From Gonium pectorale (Eukaryota; Chlorophyta; Chlorophyceae; Chlamydomonadales; Volvocaceae): a stretch of 64,000 bases of DNA. The DNA is taken from positions 429,169 through 493,168 of the forward strand of contig LSYV01000038.1 in the NCBI GenBank assembly GCA_001584585.1, read 5' to 3'. The position numbers and the translations under genes were made by a program. This document shows, in pieces, positions 35,223 to 50,400 of this stretch (the stretch's first letter is position 1; every line of letters starts with the position of its first letter). The notes under the pieces are model-generated. The model saw nothing but the letters and a program-made list of their open reading frames with translations, did not search any database and had not been told where the DNA came from.

Positions 35223-38200
35223 CGTAATTCGCATGGAATGGCTACACGTGCATATGTACGGCCGATAGCAAATAACTACAGTGTACAGTGCAGGACGTAG
35301 AAACGCGGGCCAGGTTTTGATTGTATGTGGCGCAATGAATGACACACTATTTTGAGCGTACCAGACCAGTCTGGGGCTGGTTTCAGTTCACCAGAGCATC
35401 CACCGTCTGCCGTTCATAGTGGTTCCCGAATCAACAGGATTCTGGTCTTGGCTCAGAGCACCTTCCCCTTTGGTGCTGATGTGTGTACCATGCCCCAGTG
35501 CTCACCGCAGGCCTTATGGCCAGGTTGTCGCTGACGACAAAGTACAGGCTGAGCGTGACGGTGAGGCTGAGGACGCCCAGCGAAAGGAACTCAAGCAGGA
35601 TGATGGTGTGGTTGCGAACCGGCGCGCAGGTCATGTTAACGACCGAGATGGCAATGAAGGCGGCAAGCATGAGTAGGATCTGGTGGCTGACCTCGGGCAG
35701 GGAGCGCCCGAACACCTCCACCGCAACCAGGACCAGCTCCTCCAGCATCAGCACGCTCTCCCACCAGTAGTACTTCTCCCTGCATGAGCACCGCATGCAG
35801 GATTAGCATGTATGCATGTACAAAAGATTGGACGACGAATGGATGGTGCATGCCGCACCGTTCGATCCACGTTCTTATGTTGGGAGTCGGGTTACGTTGT
35901 GCTACTACCTGCACTACTACTGGATGGGGCCTCCGGGGTGTATGCACGTCCATCTTCCTTTGGGACACGTTCATGCCTGCCCCAGATTCCGTATATGCGC
36001 TTGGCCACTGTTTACCACCCGGACGGTTGTGTGAGGGCTGACCGGAAGTGTAGAGTGTGCCGCCCCAAGTGTGGGGCTTACTTATTCAGGCCAGAGGAAT
36101 AGCGCCGAAACGGTAATTTGAAATCTCTTATGGCCCATACCCACCGCACCCAAAGGCTCTGATTACATTGATTGCCTTTCGCAGTTTCAAAAGAATGACG
36201 GAGTATCCTGGACCTTATGGCTCGTGAGAACACCCGGATGTAATGTAAGCTAACACATAATAGATTGAACGAAGTGATGGGTCCTTGCTGCCCGCTTTAT
36301 TACGTGCAGAAAAGGCAAGAGCTAACAGAGATAGAGTATATTACGGACATGAACCTTCGATAGCGCGGACACAAGCAAGACGTACATGGGACGAAGCCAC
36401 GTACGGACGACGTGCACATTGACCTACTACTCCCATCCAGCGAACCCACACTCACTTGTAACGGGCGTACAGGAAGCCGTAGCGCCGTTGGACATCGGGC
36501 CGATCGAGCTTGCCCTGATGGCGCCACAGCAGGGCGAATGAGCCGATGGGGGGGCCGAAGCAGACGAGGATGACCGCGGCAATGCCGATGGGGACGTACA
36601 GACTCAGGTGCACGCCCGAGTAACACTCCTGGGCCATGTCTCGGATCCAGTAGCCGTAGCGCCAGGTGGCCTGGATGGGGTCCGGACGTGTGAGAGGTAC
36701 AGTGTATTGCCAAAGTAGGCAGTTTCAAAGGGCAGAAGTAGCACGCACATCAAGCTGAACCCCATCGTGTATATATACGCTCTTTTGCACAGTAGTATTC
36801 ATGGCACATGCCATGCCTCAATAACTGATGACATGCGCAACCAACCTGCTGCTGATCCGGGAAGGGCCCGCTTCGGTCGTCGATCAGGTAGCACGCGAAC
36901 ACGCTCAGAGCCGCCTGGGCCCAGCCAGGGTAAAGGATGAAGACGGCGATGATAAAGACCAGGCCCAGCTGCTGCCTGACGCCCATGGCCTCGTCGAGGC
37001 GCGCAAGCTTGCCCATGAGGCGGCTCCGGTTGAACGAGTCAGACAGGGAGTGGGCGATGCGGGAGAGCTTGGAGCTCATTCGCCGCCGGAACGAGCGGGA
37101 GGAGGAGCGCGTGGGAGGCGGCGTGGTCAGGGCCCCTGCACGCTGCTTGGATCCGCTCCCCAGCTTGCCCTCGAGAGGTACCGCAGTTTCCCGGGCACTG
37201 GGCGCCCCGTCAAGCGGGATGGGCAGCGTGTCCTCTGGGAATGTGCAGGCGGCAGTTCCAGCGGTGCTGTCGACAGCGGTCTTGATTGTCTCGCCTATTG
37301 TACTGGCGGTCTTGTCCCTTGCTATGGCCTCTGCCTCAGCAGCCCCCGCCACAGGCGACGTACGTTGCTGTTGCTCTGCGGTCATGGTGCCTTCGGCGGC
37401 TTCCTCCTGGCGTTGTACCTGCAGCACCAGGAAGCCAGATTCGCTGCGGAGTTGCTGCGGCAACGCAGGCTCGCAGTCATGTTCAGGCTTCGCCAGCGTG
37501 GTCCCAAGCTCATCGATTATCTGGCGAAGGTTCGAGCGTCGGAGGTTGTAGGAGCGATACCATCGTGCGCAGTTGGCGAACGTATACCTGCAGGCGAATG
37601 TTCACGGGTCATGCACGCGACAGCTTTACATAAGTTCACATCACGAAAGGACTGTATGGAAGGGGTACTATCTAGATCCATTGCGTGCAGCGCTGGAGGC
37701 ATGAACATGTGTTTGTAAGCATATATGCTTGGGGCTTGTATATACGGGATCACTAAGAAGCCCAGGCATCCTTAATGTAGACTTCCAGGAGCCCCTGCGC
37801 CCCATGATTGAGGGTGACCTACCTCAGTGTCCATACTGCCAGGCATACAGCCACGGTGGCGCACGGCACCAGCAGCGCCCCCAGCAGCTGCGCCCGCGCC
37901 TGCCCGCCGCTGGGCTGCTCGGGGAAGAAGCAGCTGTAGGCGAAGGCGATGGTGCTCTCCGCACCCGTGGCGGCGCTGACGATTCCCGAGAGCTTGGTTA
38001 TGACGTCGGGGTAGGCCACGGGGAGGCGCGTGATGATGATGTAGTACTGCACGTGAATGATGGCCACCTGTACGTACGATGGGAAATTACAATGGGCTTT
38101 GAACCTGGCTATACATACATCTAGCAAGCAAACGTGCAATCACCGCGTGCCCAGAATGGCCGTTCATCAGCTGATGAAAGGCCATTCTGCTGCATCACTG

Positions 38201-38485
38201 AAAATTGAGTTTCAGTATGTTCTGGCTTCTCCTGCAGGGCGTACCTTCAATAACTCGGAGGGTGACGCTGTGCCGTGCTCAGGAGTTGGTTTGACCTCCT
38301 TTTTCATGGTGCTAGTGGGGGCTTGAGCCGGGGCTGGGGCGCCGCCTTTTTCGCCCCCATCCTCGGCGGGCCCGATGTTCATGTTCTCAATGAGGTTGGT
38401 GAATAGAGTGTACAGCACCAGAGCCACGCCACCCAGGAACGAAAGCACAGCTAGCGCTGCATTCTTGGGGCCAGCGGGGCAGGGC
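34852..38485 (-). CDS. Gene 3 membrane domain exons
   Basis: Exons 38245-38485, 37823-38067, 36846-37587, 36456-36670, 35506-35779 and 34852-35034 match gene 2 exons 27-32 one to one. Four of the six have identical lengths or phases (245, 215 and 274 bases). There are about seven hydrophobic segments. The loop encoded by 36846-37587 is longer than in gene 2, with about 190 mostly hydrophilic residues rich in Ser, Arg, Glu and Gln (SSRSFRRRMSSKLSR), before LVFIIAVFILYPGWAQ. It would be cytoplasmic if the ectodomain is outside. Tail A is short and ends SVTSYINH. Confidence 0.8.
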
Positions 38486-41400
38486 CTGGGGCAGACAGGT
38501 CGCGTACGTAGCTAGTTTACAATTCCAGTACATAGGAACACAGCATGGCGCTGGCTGGGCAACGGCATGCGCTTCAGATTTAGTGTATTTTGTCAACACG
38601 TATAGTACATATGTTGCGGGCCGCAACTCCGTCCGCGGTTTCGATATTTCTTTATTTATTGCAAGCGAGTGCTCGAGTGCTGCGCAGCTCGTTACTCCGA
38701 CAAATACACCTCACACATAAACCAAGAGACGAACATGCTACGAGACGCTTACCTGCACTCGAACTCGGCGTTTATGAAGTGTCCTGGCTCACAAGCCGCG
38801 CACAGGTTGCTTGTGTAGCCCGCTGCGCACTGCAGCTGCAGGTACGGACCGGAACCCTCACGAGACTGGCCCCACCCAGCGCAAGCCGCCGCCAGGGCCG
38901 CAATGTCGGTAATGGCCCCACCCGTCTGGACCCTGTTTCTGTAGGCCACGATGGCGCTGCGGTCGAGGTTGGCTGCTGCCTGGTAGCCTAGCTGCTGACA
39001 AAGAGCTAGCCAGCTGGATCGATGGTCCTGCTGCTCCCCAGATTGCTGCTGAGCGCCAATAGAGAGGGTCTGGCTTGCCCATAACAGCGAAACGTTACCG
39101 CTTGACACCATGACCTGCCAAGAAAGCCAAGGTTGGGCCGCAACCGGGTGGTGACAAACTCAGCCATTGAGAGCGGAGGGTATGCTCATCCGCCCCAGAG
39201 TTATGAGACCCCTTCATGGTGACCCGCTCAGGCCAGCACACCATTACCAAGGAAGTATGAAGGGAAGGAGCACGGTATGTGTGCTGATCCGGCATTTAAC
39301 ACTCTCCGTAAAACGGAAAGGGCACGGCGGTATGCTGATCCGGCATCTACCCCCTCCATAGAAGGAAAGGAAAGGGCACGGTATGCTGATCCGGCAATAA
39401 CAATCTACATAATGGCCACGTTCGGATCAGCACTGAAGCTTGCGAGTGGATACATGGGAAAGGCAAGCGCAAAGGGCAACGGGTCAGGCGCAATATGGAC
39501 TGCCCGGACGGACGGAGTACCCCGCACTCGCCTGGTACCCCACTGGGGACATGCGTTCTAGAGGGCCCCATCCCTGACTGGGATCGACGCTGTTAGGCTG
39601 GGCGCCGCCACCGCATGCAGCGTCTTTGGGGCAGCGGTGGAAGAACGCAGAGTCGGGGGCAGAGTGCCAGTAGCCTGCATATCGAGAGGTGGGGGGGGTA
39701 CAGCACCCGGGTTTTAGTGTCTGGCGCCTTGTTTGCAGTCCCTGCATGCAGCGCCCTGCTGTGCAAATAAAGAGACCTTGTGGGAGTGCATGCGTAGGCA
39801 CTGAACAGCGATATGCAGTACAGAAATGTACACCCGGCATGTGATGAATAAATGTCGACATCACACATAATAATACGGCATGCACGGCATATAAAACTGC
39901 CTGGTATGTAATCGGAGGTCCATGTAGTGCATCTACCTGCTGTTAGCACAGCACAGCTAATGCCCGCCTACCTGGACGTGGGGCCATGATTGGGCCACCA
40001 GGGCAGTAGGCGTGGTTGGGGCAGGGCATGCAGGTCGCCTCTTCTCGAAGCGCGGCCGGAGTTGAGAGCGCCTGTGGGTCACCACCATTGGTCAACAGGA
40101 GGCGGGCAGATTGCGAGCGGCGGCATGGATAGCAAGCATCGTATTCCTCCGGAGATGAAATGTCACGCGTCGGCTGACTGGGCAGTGCCTATGTGCGAGT
40201 TAAGCAAGAGGTAAGCCATGGCAGCAGGAACGTAACGGCCTGCAATCAAGTTCCTTCCGCATCAGCACGCAGCACACAGACCTGGAAGGCAGACATGTAA
40301 CCAGATGATGAGCGGCTGGCGGTCGAATTGCTGTCGCTGTATGCCTCCTCCACAAAAAACAGGCCTGGCCGGCTGTCGTTCCAAAGGGAGAAGCGTCCGG
40401 CCTCGCACTGCGCGCAGGACAGCCAGGAAGCCCGGCCCTGTGTCTGGCTCGCCAAGCTCCGGTCCAGCTGCTCGCCCGGCCGGCAGTGCAGCAGCCGCAC
40501 TCTGATGGCGAGCGGCTCAACCTGCGCGAGAACATACATCAAAACACAAGCCATACTGGCAACTTCCGTGGTTCACCTGGCACCGATCCGACCGGATCAG
40601 GCCGGATCAGGCCGCCACAAGCGTGAAAGACAGTGCAAACGTAATGGTTGCCGCACGCCTCCATCAGCAACCGACATGCACGTACATTCGAGTCATCGCC
40701 CACCAAGTGACCCACCTTGTTGAGTTCCGGGTCTTTCTCGGTAGTGGCGTTAAGCACCAGCACGTACTCGCCCGGCCAGCCGTGGATCGTCAGGTGCGGC
40801 CATACTGCCGTACCGTTGGCCACGTCTACGACGGTTGATGAGCCGTACGCAACGCCGGCGTCAAGGTGGGCAATGGCCGCGTCCTGCCAGGCGTGCTGCG
40901 GGCTGGGGCGAACGTCGACCCCGGGAACGGGGCTGCCGCTGCCGCTTGAGGCCGCCACAAGGGCATCCCATGTTGGCCCACTGAATTCAGCCTTACTCGC
41001 TGGCAACACCGAGACGTTGACCTTGAACGGAAGGACATCTGCAGTGAGCAATGCTCGCGTGACAAATGCATTCTAGACAAGCCTAAACGGCATAGAGCTG
41101 CACCCTGTTGCTCCTACCTTGCCGAATCGGCAACCCCAGCTTGTTGACGAGGCGTGCCGTCAGCTGAAAGGGCACTCCGGCTCGTATGCGGATGTTATTT
41201 TGAAGAATCTCTCCGCCGGCGGCTGCACCTGTGCTGTTGTCCTGTGAGGAGTACTGCAGGGCATCTAACTGCATGCCGGCAGCTGGGAACTCCAGCACCC
41301 AGTCCACTTCTGCATCTGAGCGAAGGCTGCCGTCTTCCGCGGTTTCAGTGGTTGCTGCTGTAGGCGGTGAGGTGGGTGTGCAGGAGGACAGAGCGAGCTG

Positions 41401-44400
41401 CAGCTCGCAGGTGTGGCGAAATGCCGGAACTACCTTGGTGCAAGTCCCTGCCGCTGCCCCTCCTGCTGCAGCTCCCAGTTGGCTTGCTGATGATGAAGGA
41501 ACTACTCCACATCCCGTGGCGTAAATAGAACTTGCGTGTGCATCTTGGGTCCAAACGGGGAGAGTCTGCAGCGACGTATGAGCCCATGGATGGCACGGCT
41601 GCCAAGTCAGACAAAGAGAAAGCTCAACGCAATCAAGTAGCGCATCCCAATATCTGCTAATAATAATACATCGTTACCAAATGAGCTAATACACGCATGC
41701 GCACTTACTGCAGCTACAATGCCCCACCGAAGCGCCAGCCAAGTGCCAACATACTCGTGTGCCATAACAACTAGATGTGCTATATCTGTGCTATATATGT
41801 GATTTTCACATCTAGTCATCGTAGATCTGCCACATGCTGATGAACCCCACCTACCGTTGCGCTGGGAAGGCTGGTGTTGGCCATCAGCAGGGGCCAGCAG
41901 GGTAGGGACCCACTGGCCGCAGCCGCCGCAATCTGCTGCAGTTCCTGTATGTAGGCGGGGTTGAGCCGTGGGTAGAAACGAGGTTTTGTGGAGCAGCAGG
42001 AACGGACGCAGCACAGTGAGCCACCAGAAAGATACGATGTGGCTATGGGTACATACAAAAGTCAAGAACGCGGTCACGCAGGGAACCTTTGTCCGGGTTA
42101 CCTGGGCATTTACGCCGTTGGTTGCAGCCCGCTGTAGACGGTCGCCCACATCGCCTCCCTCGCAGACCTGTGTGGTCGCGACTGCCGCGCCAACCAGGGC
42201 CTGGTTGGACTGCGCCATATCCGTGTTGGCCAGCACAGCCACGACCGTCCCATTCACGAAGATGGCACCGCCGTGGCCCGCAAACGTGTTTTCGCTGGCC
42301 GTGCCGACCATGACTGTCAGAGCACGGTTGCTGGTCAGGGTTGTCGCCTCGACAAGGACTGTGGGAACTAGTAGATTGAGCGGATACGCTTCAGCTTCCG
42401 AAGATGGTGATAGCTGGTCGAATGTCAATGCTTGTGTGGCATCAACGTCTCCTGCTGTTTGCAGCATCCGTGCAGGTAATTGTGTGGCGTTGTAGGCCGG
42501 AGAGATGAGTCCCGTGAAGAAAGCAGCGCCGCCCGTTGCCGCCATGTTGCCCTCAAACAAGGAGTCCCGCACTGTAACCCGGTAGCACGAGTCTGTGAAA
42601 AGGGCACCACCGTAGATGTTTGCGGTTCCGTTCGCCAGGACGCTGCCGTTGCAGATCTCAAGGCTTCCGCAGCGCTGGGCTGCGATGGCGCCTCCGGCCG
42701 AGCCAGCGACGCTCCGATGCAATATGCTGGCAGAAACAACAGCCGATGCACCCTTGCCAAGGAAGAGGGCACCGCCCATGCCTACTCCAAGGACGCGGTT
42801 GTCCTGAAATAGGCATTCCGTCACGTTGAGGGATGGGGGAGCGACACTGATACCTTGGGCGGACGCAAATGCAGGCGGCTCCAGCTTGATGGCTCCGCCT
42901 TCAAGGGTCGCAGAGTTGGACAGGAAAGAGCTGTTGTGTAGTATCGTAAGGGAGCCAGGTACCGGCGAGATGTACGCCGCACCTCCATAGACCGCGTTGT
43001 TGGATGCGATTACACACTCTGACACCATGACGTGGTTTGCTGTGCCGGCTGTGAGGTCGAGAAACAGGCCACCACCTCGGTCACTGGCAGTGTTGTTCAT
43101 GACCGAAAGATGCTGCAAGGCCGCTGTGCCCCTGTCCGTTAGTGATGTGATGCAGGCGCCACCACCGGCCGCGGCTGTGTTTGATTCAACCTTCGTCGAC
43201 GTGATACGAACACCAGCACTGTTAGCAAATTCGGCATAAAAAGCGCCCCCGCATTCCTGGGCAGCGGAGTTGGTTGTGAAGCTGGAATTAGTAATGCTCA
43301 ACCACCAATTCATTTGCGGTTGGGATTGTTCCGATTGGGAGGGGGCGTCTGCTGGTGGCGTCTGAAGGAGCCTTCGCCGCCTGTGTGCATTGCTGTCCGT
43401 ACTGCCCTCCGTAGTTGCAGCAGCGCCCAGCTCCACCACGCCGGCCAGGGCACCGCCCCTGAAGTGGGCGCTGTTCCGCGCAAAGGAGGAATCCTCGACG
43501 GTGGTTGGGCAAGCCACGGCTGCGACTGCACCGCCGAAACCTGTACAGGAGTTGTCAGCAAAGGAAACGTCCTGAATCTGCATCCGACATGCCGAGTCAA
43601 GGCCACTGCTGCTGACTCTGCTAATAGCCGTGCTCCCGCTAGCAGTGCCATTTGCGGACGTCGTTGGACTGGCTGCCAGTGCATCCGCCCGGAACTTGGG
43701 TGCGGAGTACGCAAAGATGGCGCCACCGTAGCCACTGGCCACGCTGCTCCCGAGCCGGTAGCGCGAGCTCCCCGCCTGCATTCATGCACGAATACATAAG
43801 GGTATGCACCAAGGTCACTGATGAAACAGTGGCTGAAAGTAAGCGGTAATGCACATGGACAGGTATTCAGATGCAAGGCCCTCTTACACATTCATACATG
43901 CGCGTGTATGATGGCTTACACATTCATACATGGGCGGATGTGCATTTCTGCATAACCGTGCCGTGTGTAGTGATGAGGGGCACCGACAAGCATCGCATTG
44001 TCAGCCCCAGCAGCCTACCTGGTTGCCGATGAAGCTGCTGTTCCGGACACTGATCAGGGCATTGATGACGCCAACGGCCGGACTGGAGACGCTGAGCGCA
44101 CCTCCGGCGCCGCCCGCACGGTTTGCAATAAATGAAGAATTCAGGATGGAGATGCCGACCTGGATCTGCCGGGCATTGCTGATCGGTAGCGTTGGGTCGG
44201 GCGAGGGCTGAGCGGAGAGCTGGATGATACCCCCGTCGGTGTAGGCAGAGCAGGAGGTGAAGGAGCTGCGGGACATTGACAGCTGAGCATGACCGCTGGC
44301 GGCGACTTGAGACAAAAGGGGTGACCCAGGAGCCGGCACCGAAGCGCTTACGACGCCGCCACCGCCCCTGCGGGCTGCATTGCCTGCGAGGCTGCTGTTG

Positions 44401-47400
44401 TCGAACGCGAGATGGTCGGGCAGGGTCAGGACGGCGAGCATGCCCCCGGACCGCCCTGCCGTGTTGCCAGATGCAAAGCTGTCTACCAAATTCAGGGTGG
44501 TGACGCGCTCTGCGTAGATAAAACCGCCGTCGCCGCCGGCCGTGTTGTTGCCGGCCGTGCTGCCCAGCAGAGCGACTTCCCCGATAAACGTTGCTGAAAT
44601 GGCCCCACCTGAAATGCAAGAAGGTAAGGGCCAGGGTTTTCTACCTTACGGCTCTGTCTGGTGTGAAAGGGGGAGCCGACCTCTATGATGAAATGTGAAT
44701 AATGGTTGCCATACATTACGACTATTGGGGCCTACATAATATATAGTACGTATGTCAATAGGTACTCTGAATGGAACGAGACATGGTCTACGTTACCAAA
44801 TCATTCAGGTGCCATTCAGGTGTATGTAATGCATCACTCGATGGAAATGTGCGGCGCTACTACAATCCAATCAAGCCTGTCCATCAAGCATGTCCTTTAT
44901 TGCCTTTCCTGCTCCTTCCCCGTTCTCTTAATCGATCTCCAGGCTGGCTGCTGGATGGACACCCACCGTTGCCAAGGGCTCGGTTCCCTGACATGTGACT
45001 CCCGTCCGACACTGTCACGTCCGATATGGGACCCTCCACCCAGACCGCCCCTCCGTCGCCGCCGGCGCTGTTGCCGCCGATTGATGAGCCCATGTCGACC
45101 TTCACCCGAGCGACGTTATAGCCGGCAGAAATTGCACCGCCAGTCCCCTGCGGAAAAGCAAGCAAAGTAGAACTTCATTACGATACAGCGCGCTGATGCC
45201 ACTTTGAACCGCGCACCAAACATACATGGGTATTTTTTTTAAAGCAGCAACTGCTGCGTAGCTTCCCACCTTGGCGGTGTTGTTGCAGACGGTTGAGCCC
45301 AGCGTTATGTCTAGGCCGCCGTATACCGCATCCTCCACAAAGATGGCGCCCCCAGATGTCCCTGCGCTGTTGCTGCAAATGCGGCTGCCCCCACTGACAA
45401 CAACATCGCCTCGAATGGCTCCGTTGACGGACAGGAAGCCGCCGGTGAGGTTTCCGGCGACGTTGCCTTCTATGACAGAGCCACCTGCCACGGTGACGCC
45501 CTTGGGGACGTCTGTCTGAACATAAATAGCGCCACCGCTCTTTGCGGCGTAGTTCCCAACCACCCTGCCACCAGTAATGTTGATGCTGCCAATGCTGATA
45601 GTAGCGGCAATAGCACCGCCGTTACCTCTGGGTGCAGTGTTGTACGACAAACTGCCGCCATCAACGACCTCAACTGAGCCGATGGTCCCTGGAAACATGA
45701 CTCCACCTGTCCCCTCAAATGTGTTGGTGTTGTTGTCCATGGCACTGCCCAGGCCTGTAATTGTAAGACTGTTTACGCGGCCATTATAAAGATGGAAGAC
45801 GCACTGGGTCTGGTGTGCTATTCTGCTGCCGCTGGCTACCGTGATGTTTACTGCATGCAGAGGTACAGATAGAGTGGGGAGAAAGCAGTGAGTGAGATGG
45901 ATTATGCAGACATAGCGTAAAAAGTAACATGCATGCAGAGAGCAAGGAAGTAAAGGTTGCATGCCGTAGGGGAACCAGCCGCAACACAATGATTGACTGG
46001 TGCACAGAGTTTGATAGCTGGAGATCAACGATGGAAAGAGGAAATGGAGTAAGCGCGCAACTATCACTCGTATGTAAATCCGCTAGGCCGTGTATCTGAA
46101 CCTACCAATCACGCCAGTGGAGACGACGCAGAGGTTGTGCGAAATCGACGAGTTCCCTGCGATGCATCGTATCGGAGGTCAAACCTAATCACCGTTATCT
46201 ATATATGTATCTCGGTGACATCCATTGCATGCATACGTGCATCCTCACATCGCACTGGCAGCGACATGCGCAATGGAGCCACAAAGTCGACAGCAGGTAG
46301 CTATCCGCTGCCGAGCCCTTTACTCTGACCGAGTTGCAGAATGGACGTATATGTGTTCGCGAGCTGGCTACAGGAGTCCGCACCTGACAGTACAACACCG
46401 CCAAGGCTGTACGTCCATAGGAGCATTCCTCTGTTCCGGTCCACCCGACTGTTGTTGCTGACCGAGACAAGGCCACTCTCGGCCTCCACAGACATTATGC
46501 GGAGGAGGCCCGGTCCAGTCGCAACGTTGCCTGAGACTGAGCTGTACCCCGTTGTATTGAAGTACTGCAACCGGCCGTTAGTCCACGATTTCCACTCGTT
46601 GTACACCAGGACTCCGCATGACGCGGTGTTGTTGTCCACTGAGCTGTAGTCTGCGACAGTGATGCTGGAAACTGTATGAACATACAAGATGGCCCCGCAG
46701 TTCTTGATTGCACGGTTGCCGCTACAGGAGCTGCCGTGGGCCACGAGGAAGTGGGCCTTCCCGCTCGGCGGTATGGCCCCAGCATCCGCCCTAATGACGC
46801 CGCCCGTCTCGGCTGCTGTGTTGTTATCAATGCTGCTGTTGTGCAGCACGGCGATGTTCGGGCTACTGCCATCGACATAAAGAGCGCCACCGTCCGCTCC
46901 AGCCATGTTATCAGATATACAGCTTTGATGCGCCACGCGGAGCTCCAGGGCATCTCCAGCAATGTGCACAGCGCCTCCTGCATGTGAATCAAACTGCTTC
47001 ATGGAAGGGCCTGTACGCAGTTGAGCTACGGTAGTCACTCCCGTGCTGGTACACGTAGCCACAGCGCCCAAGCAATTACTGGTCGTTATGGTTTATGCGA
47101 CAGAGCGCGAGCGTCCGTGTGCGTGAGCACAGCGATATAATCGGATTGTATGGCAATTGCGCGGGTTGCACATTTACATTTACATTTGCCTGCTAGGCAA
47201 GCTTGCACATACATCAGGATGCCTGGACGCGCTTGGAGCGGATGCACAACCCTCCATATCTAGCCCCCTTTTTTCCTGAGTACACCCACATGTATGCCGG
47301 CATGCCCGCATGCCCGATCGCATTAGGACCTCGCCCATAAACCGTTGATACCTGTAGTCGTCGCCGTATTGCCACTTATGGTTGAGCTCCTCTCGGCCAC

Positions 47401-50400
47401 TAGGTGCTCTAGCGTCCCGCTGATGTAAACCGCACCACCCTTCAGAGCGGTGTTACCGGACATGGAGCTGTTGACCAGCTCCATGGTCACCTGTATGTAG
47501 CCGGGCGGATGACGTGTTGGCGTAAAAACCCAGCAGTGCGCCAGTGTTGACAACGGGCTGATAGCATGACAGCTTGCGTCGCCCAGATCAGTCTAAGAAT
47601 GAAGCAAGTGACACGGGTTTCTTGTACGCATTCAGTGCTCCTTAGACTACCGGCCCTGCTGACGATGATGTCAACCATGCATCATCATTCTACAAATCTG
47701 TGTACGTAGATGCTCCATGTAAGCAATACCCAGGGCACGTGCACAGCAGGACATATCTCAGGTCTCAGTTGTAATTCGGCACAAGATGGACGTGCACGAT
47801 TGCATTCACCCACCGTCTTGGCCACGGCGTAAACACAGCCTCCAACACCGCCGCTGTTGCCGTCAAGCTGGCTGGACTTGACCCGTAAAGCCAGCAGTGT
47901 CGGTGGATAAGCGCCGTACACGGTGGCTATGGCACCCGCGCCCTGGGGACCCACTGCTGCTATACTGAACAGCTTCTGCAGAGCGGCCGTCTGTGTGTTG
48001 ACAGCAGGTGCTTGTACGACACGGTTGCCAGTGACCACGGAGCTTCGGATCGTCAGCTCGGCTGGCGCTGAAGCCGAACCCTGCATGTGATTCAACAAGG
48101 CTGTGATGGCATTGAGTGGGACAGCGTAACGTAATAACATGCAAGTGTGCGACCGATTGAGCACGGCGGGTGGGACGTAAGAATAGCTGAACACCAACAA
48201 TCCTGCTGCCTGGAGATCGAGAAGCCGGAAGTAGAAGCGTCATCAATCTAGGCACAGTTGGGTCGCGTTCAGCGCACGCACGCACCTGGAGGGAGGCCAG
48301 GACGCATCCAAAGCCGTGGGCGCCGGTGACGTTAGTGCAGGTGAACCTGTCCAGCACCACCCGCTGCGCCCCGCTGACCACCACCGGGCCGTGTGAGTTG
48401 TAGCCTGCGCCGTCCCAGGAGGCGTCACCAGCGAGGGCGTCCCACATGCTGTTAAGCGTGACGTTCCTCAACACCACCTGCTTGCAGGACCTATCAGCAG
48501 ACACGGCAGGCACACAAAACAGGGAGCAAACACTGTGACGAGGGCTCTCAAGTAGAGATAGAGGCCACGGCATATGCATGTACAGCGGACGCCTTGCGCA
48601 GGCCAGGTGTATATGTCGCTTGCTTGTCAGCAATGCTCGGTTCTTAGCACGGGTTGGGGCCTGTGTGCTATTGTTATCGTCCATATGTATATATTTACTG
48701 CGCGCCTTGACATATGTAACTTTCAGCTCGCTCCAGTACGATCCTGATGTTTGCACCGTTGTGTACAATGCTACACCTACTGAGCCGCCAAAGCAACACA
48801 CATGCTGTTGCCTTGACTGTATGCTTACCTGCATTCGATCAGAGGTGCAGCCGGGCTTAGTGAAACGCCCTCAACTGCCGAATCCAGTAGGGTTAGCTGG
48901 TCGATGTTCTCAAATATGACGCCCCAATGCAGTCTGGAAAGTAAACTAGCACTGGTGCCCGATGAGGCAATGGTAACCAGCTGGACGCCGGAGGAGCTGT
49001 TGGCGAGGTGGGGCGCCAGGACTGACCCCACCTGAATAACCAACGGGGGCTGCGCGGGTCTGCTTACATCCCCATCGTTTATGCAATGGAGGCTGGTTGT
49101 GCTGAAGGCGGGCGGGAGCGACCCAGGCGGATCTGCAACTGCGGCCTTGATAAGCAAACGGCAGGAGAAGGACCTTGAAGAGGGAGGCGGAGGCGGAGGA
49201 GGGGGAGGCGGTGGGGGCGGTGGGCTGGGCGGAGGTAGGACAGGAGGGGTTGAAGGAGGTGGCTGCGATGGAAGGGGTTGCAGCGGCCCACGGGAGATGG
49301 GGGATTCGGCAGGAGGCGGCTGTCTGGGCATTGAGTTTGCTCCGGCGGCTGCAGTCCCAGGCTCGGGGCATCCTACGATCATCAGCCGGCAAATGGTGAA
49401 GCGGAGCATGTAATGCCTGCGACATAGTACTTTCACCCAAACCCTTCACACCAAGACTAGCATAAACGCCAACAGCCCCAACAGGCATCATACAAATTCT
49501 ATCAACATTGTAATGCAAGGATGCACACGTGTTATTACGCGAGCTGAATTCTCAGCCAAGCATTTTGTATCGTGGACTTCACTCACCCCAGGTGGCGCGC
49601 GTCGTGACGTCCCGGAACAGCAGCCCCGTCTGTCCGCCGGTGATCTCGGGTGCATCGGCGCTCAGCCTGGCCACCGTCCACACCGAGTCCCCCTCCACCC
49701 TCTGCAGGTGCAGCGCGACCAGCTTGCCGGGGTGGGTGGCGGACGCAAGCTGCACGTACAGCAGCAGCGGCGGGCCGGCGGTGGGGTGCAACGCCCTGAA
49801 GCGCGAGAGTCCAGGGTAGGAGAAGTGGATCCAGCCCTCCGTGTTGAGCTCATAGACCAGCTGGTAGGTCGTGTTCAAGCCTCCCCCTGTCGCGTCCTCA
49901 GTTGCACTGAGCTCTGGCATTGAGCTGGGAGAGTAACCACCTGTGAATCCTGAGGAGCCGTACTTCCAGCGCCATCCAGAAACTACTGGGCCCGCGGGGC
50001 TGAAGTCGCCCATGCTTGCGTCATAACCCATGGCAAAGTCTACAACTCTGAATATATTCTGTGCTGGATTGTCAGGGATCATTGCGGCGTCGACCCACAT
50101 GGCCGAAGCCCATGCGGGCTCCGATGGGGCGGACAGGGAGGTGACGTAGCCCTTGCGCTGCAGGAGCAGGTCCCGGCGCTGCCCGTTGACCAGTGGGTCG
50201 GGGCTGACGCTTGCCACGTAGGCCTGATCGAGTATCACAAAGACATCGACTTTATAGCCGTAGTTCCAGGTGGCCTTCAGGGGGCTCGGACACGATCTGG
50301 CTCCTGTGCACGATTAGGCACCCATTCACCATTACATTAATGATAAGGTTATGCAGCCACATACGACACAGCAGCTGAAGGTAGGCACCGCACGCGGAGA

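Noticed and set aside
45102..46067. A 321-codon minus-strand frame starting in intron sequence
   Set aside because: Its first part is intronic; the real exon begins at 45850 after a GCAG acceptor and ends at 45270. Read-through does not fit the neighbouring phases.
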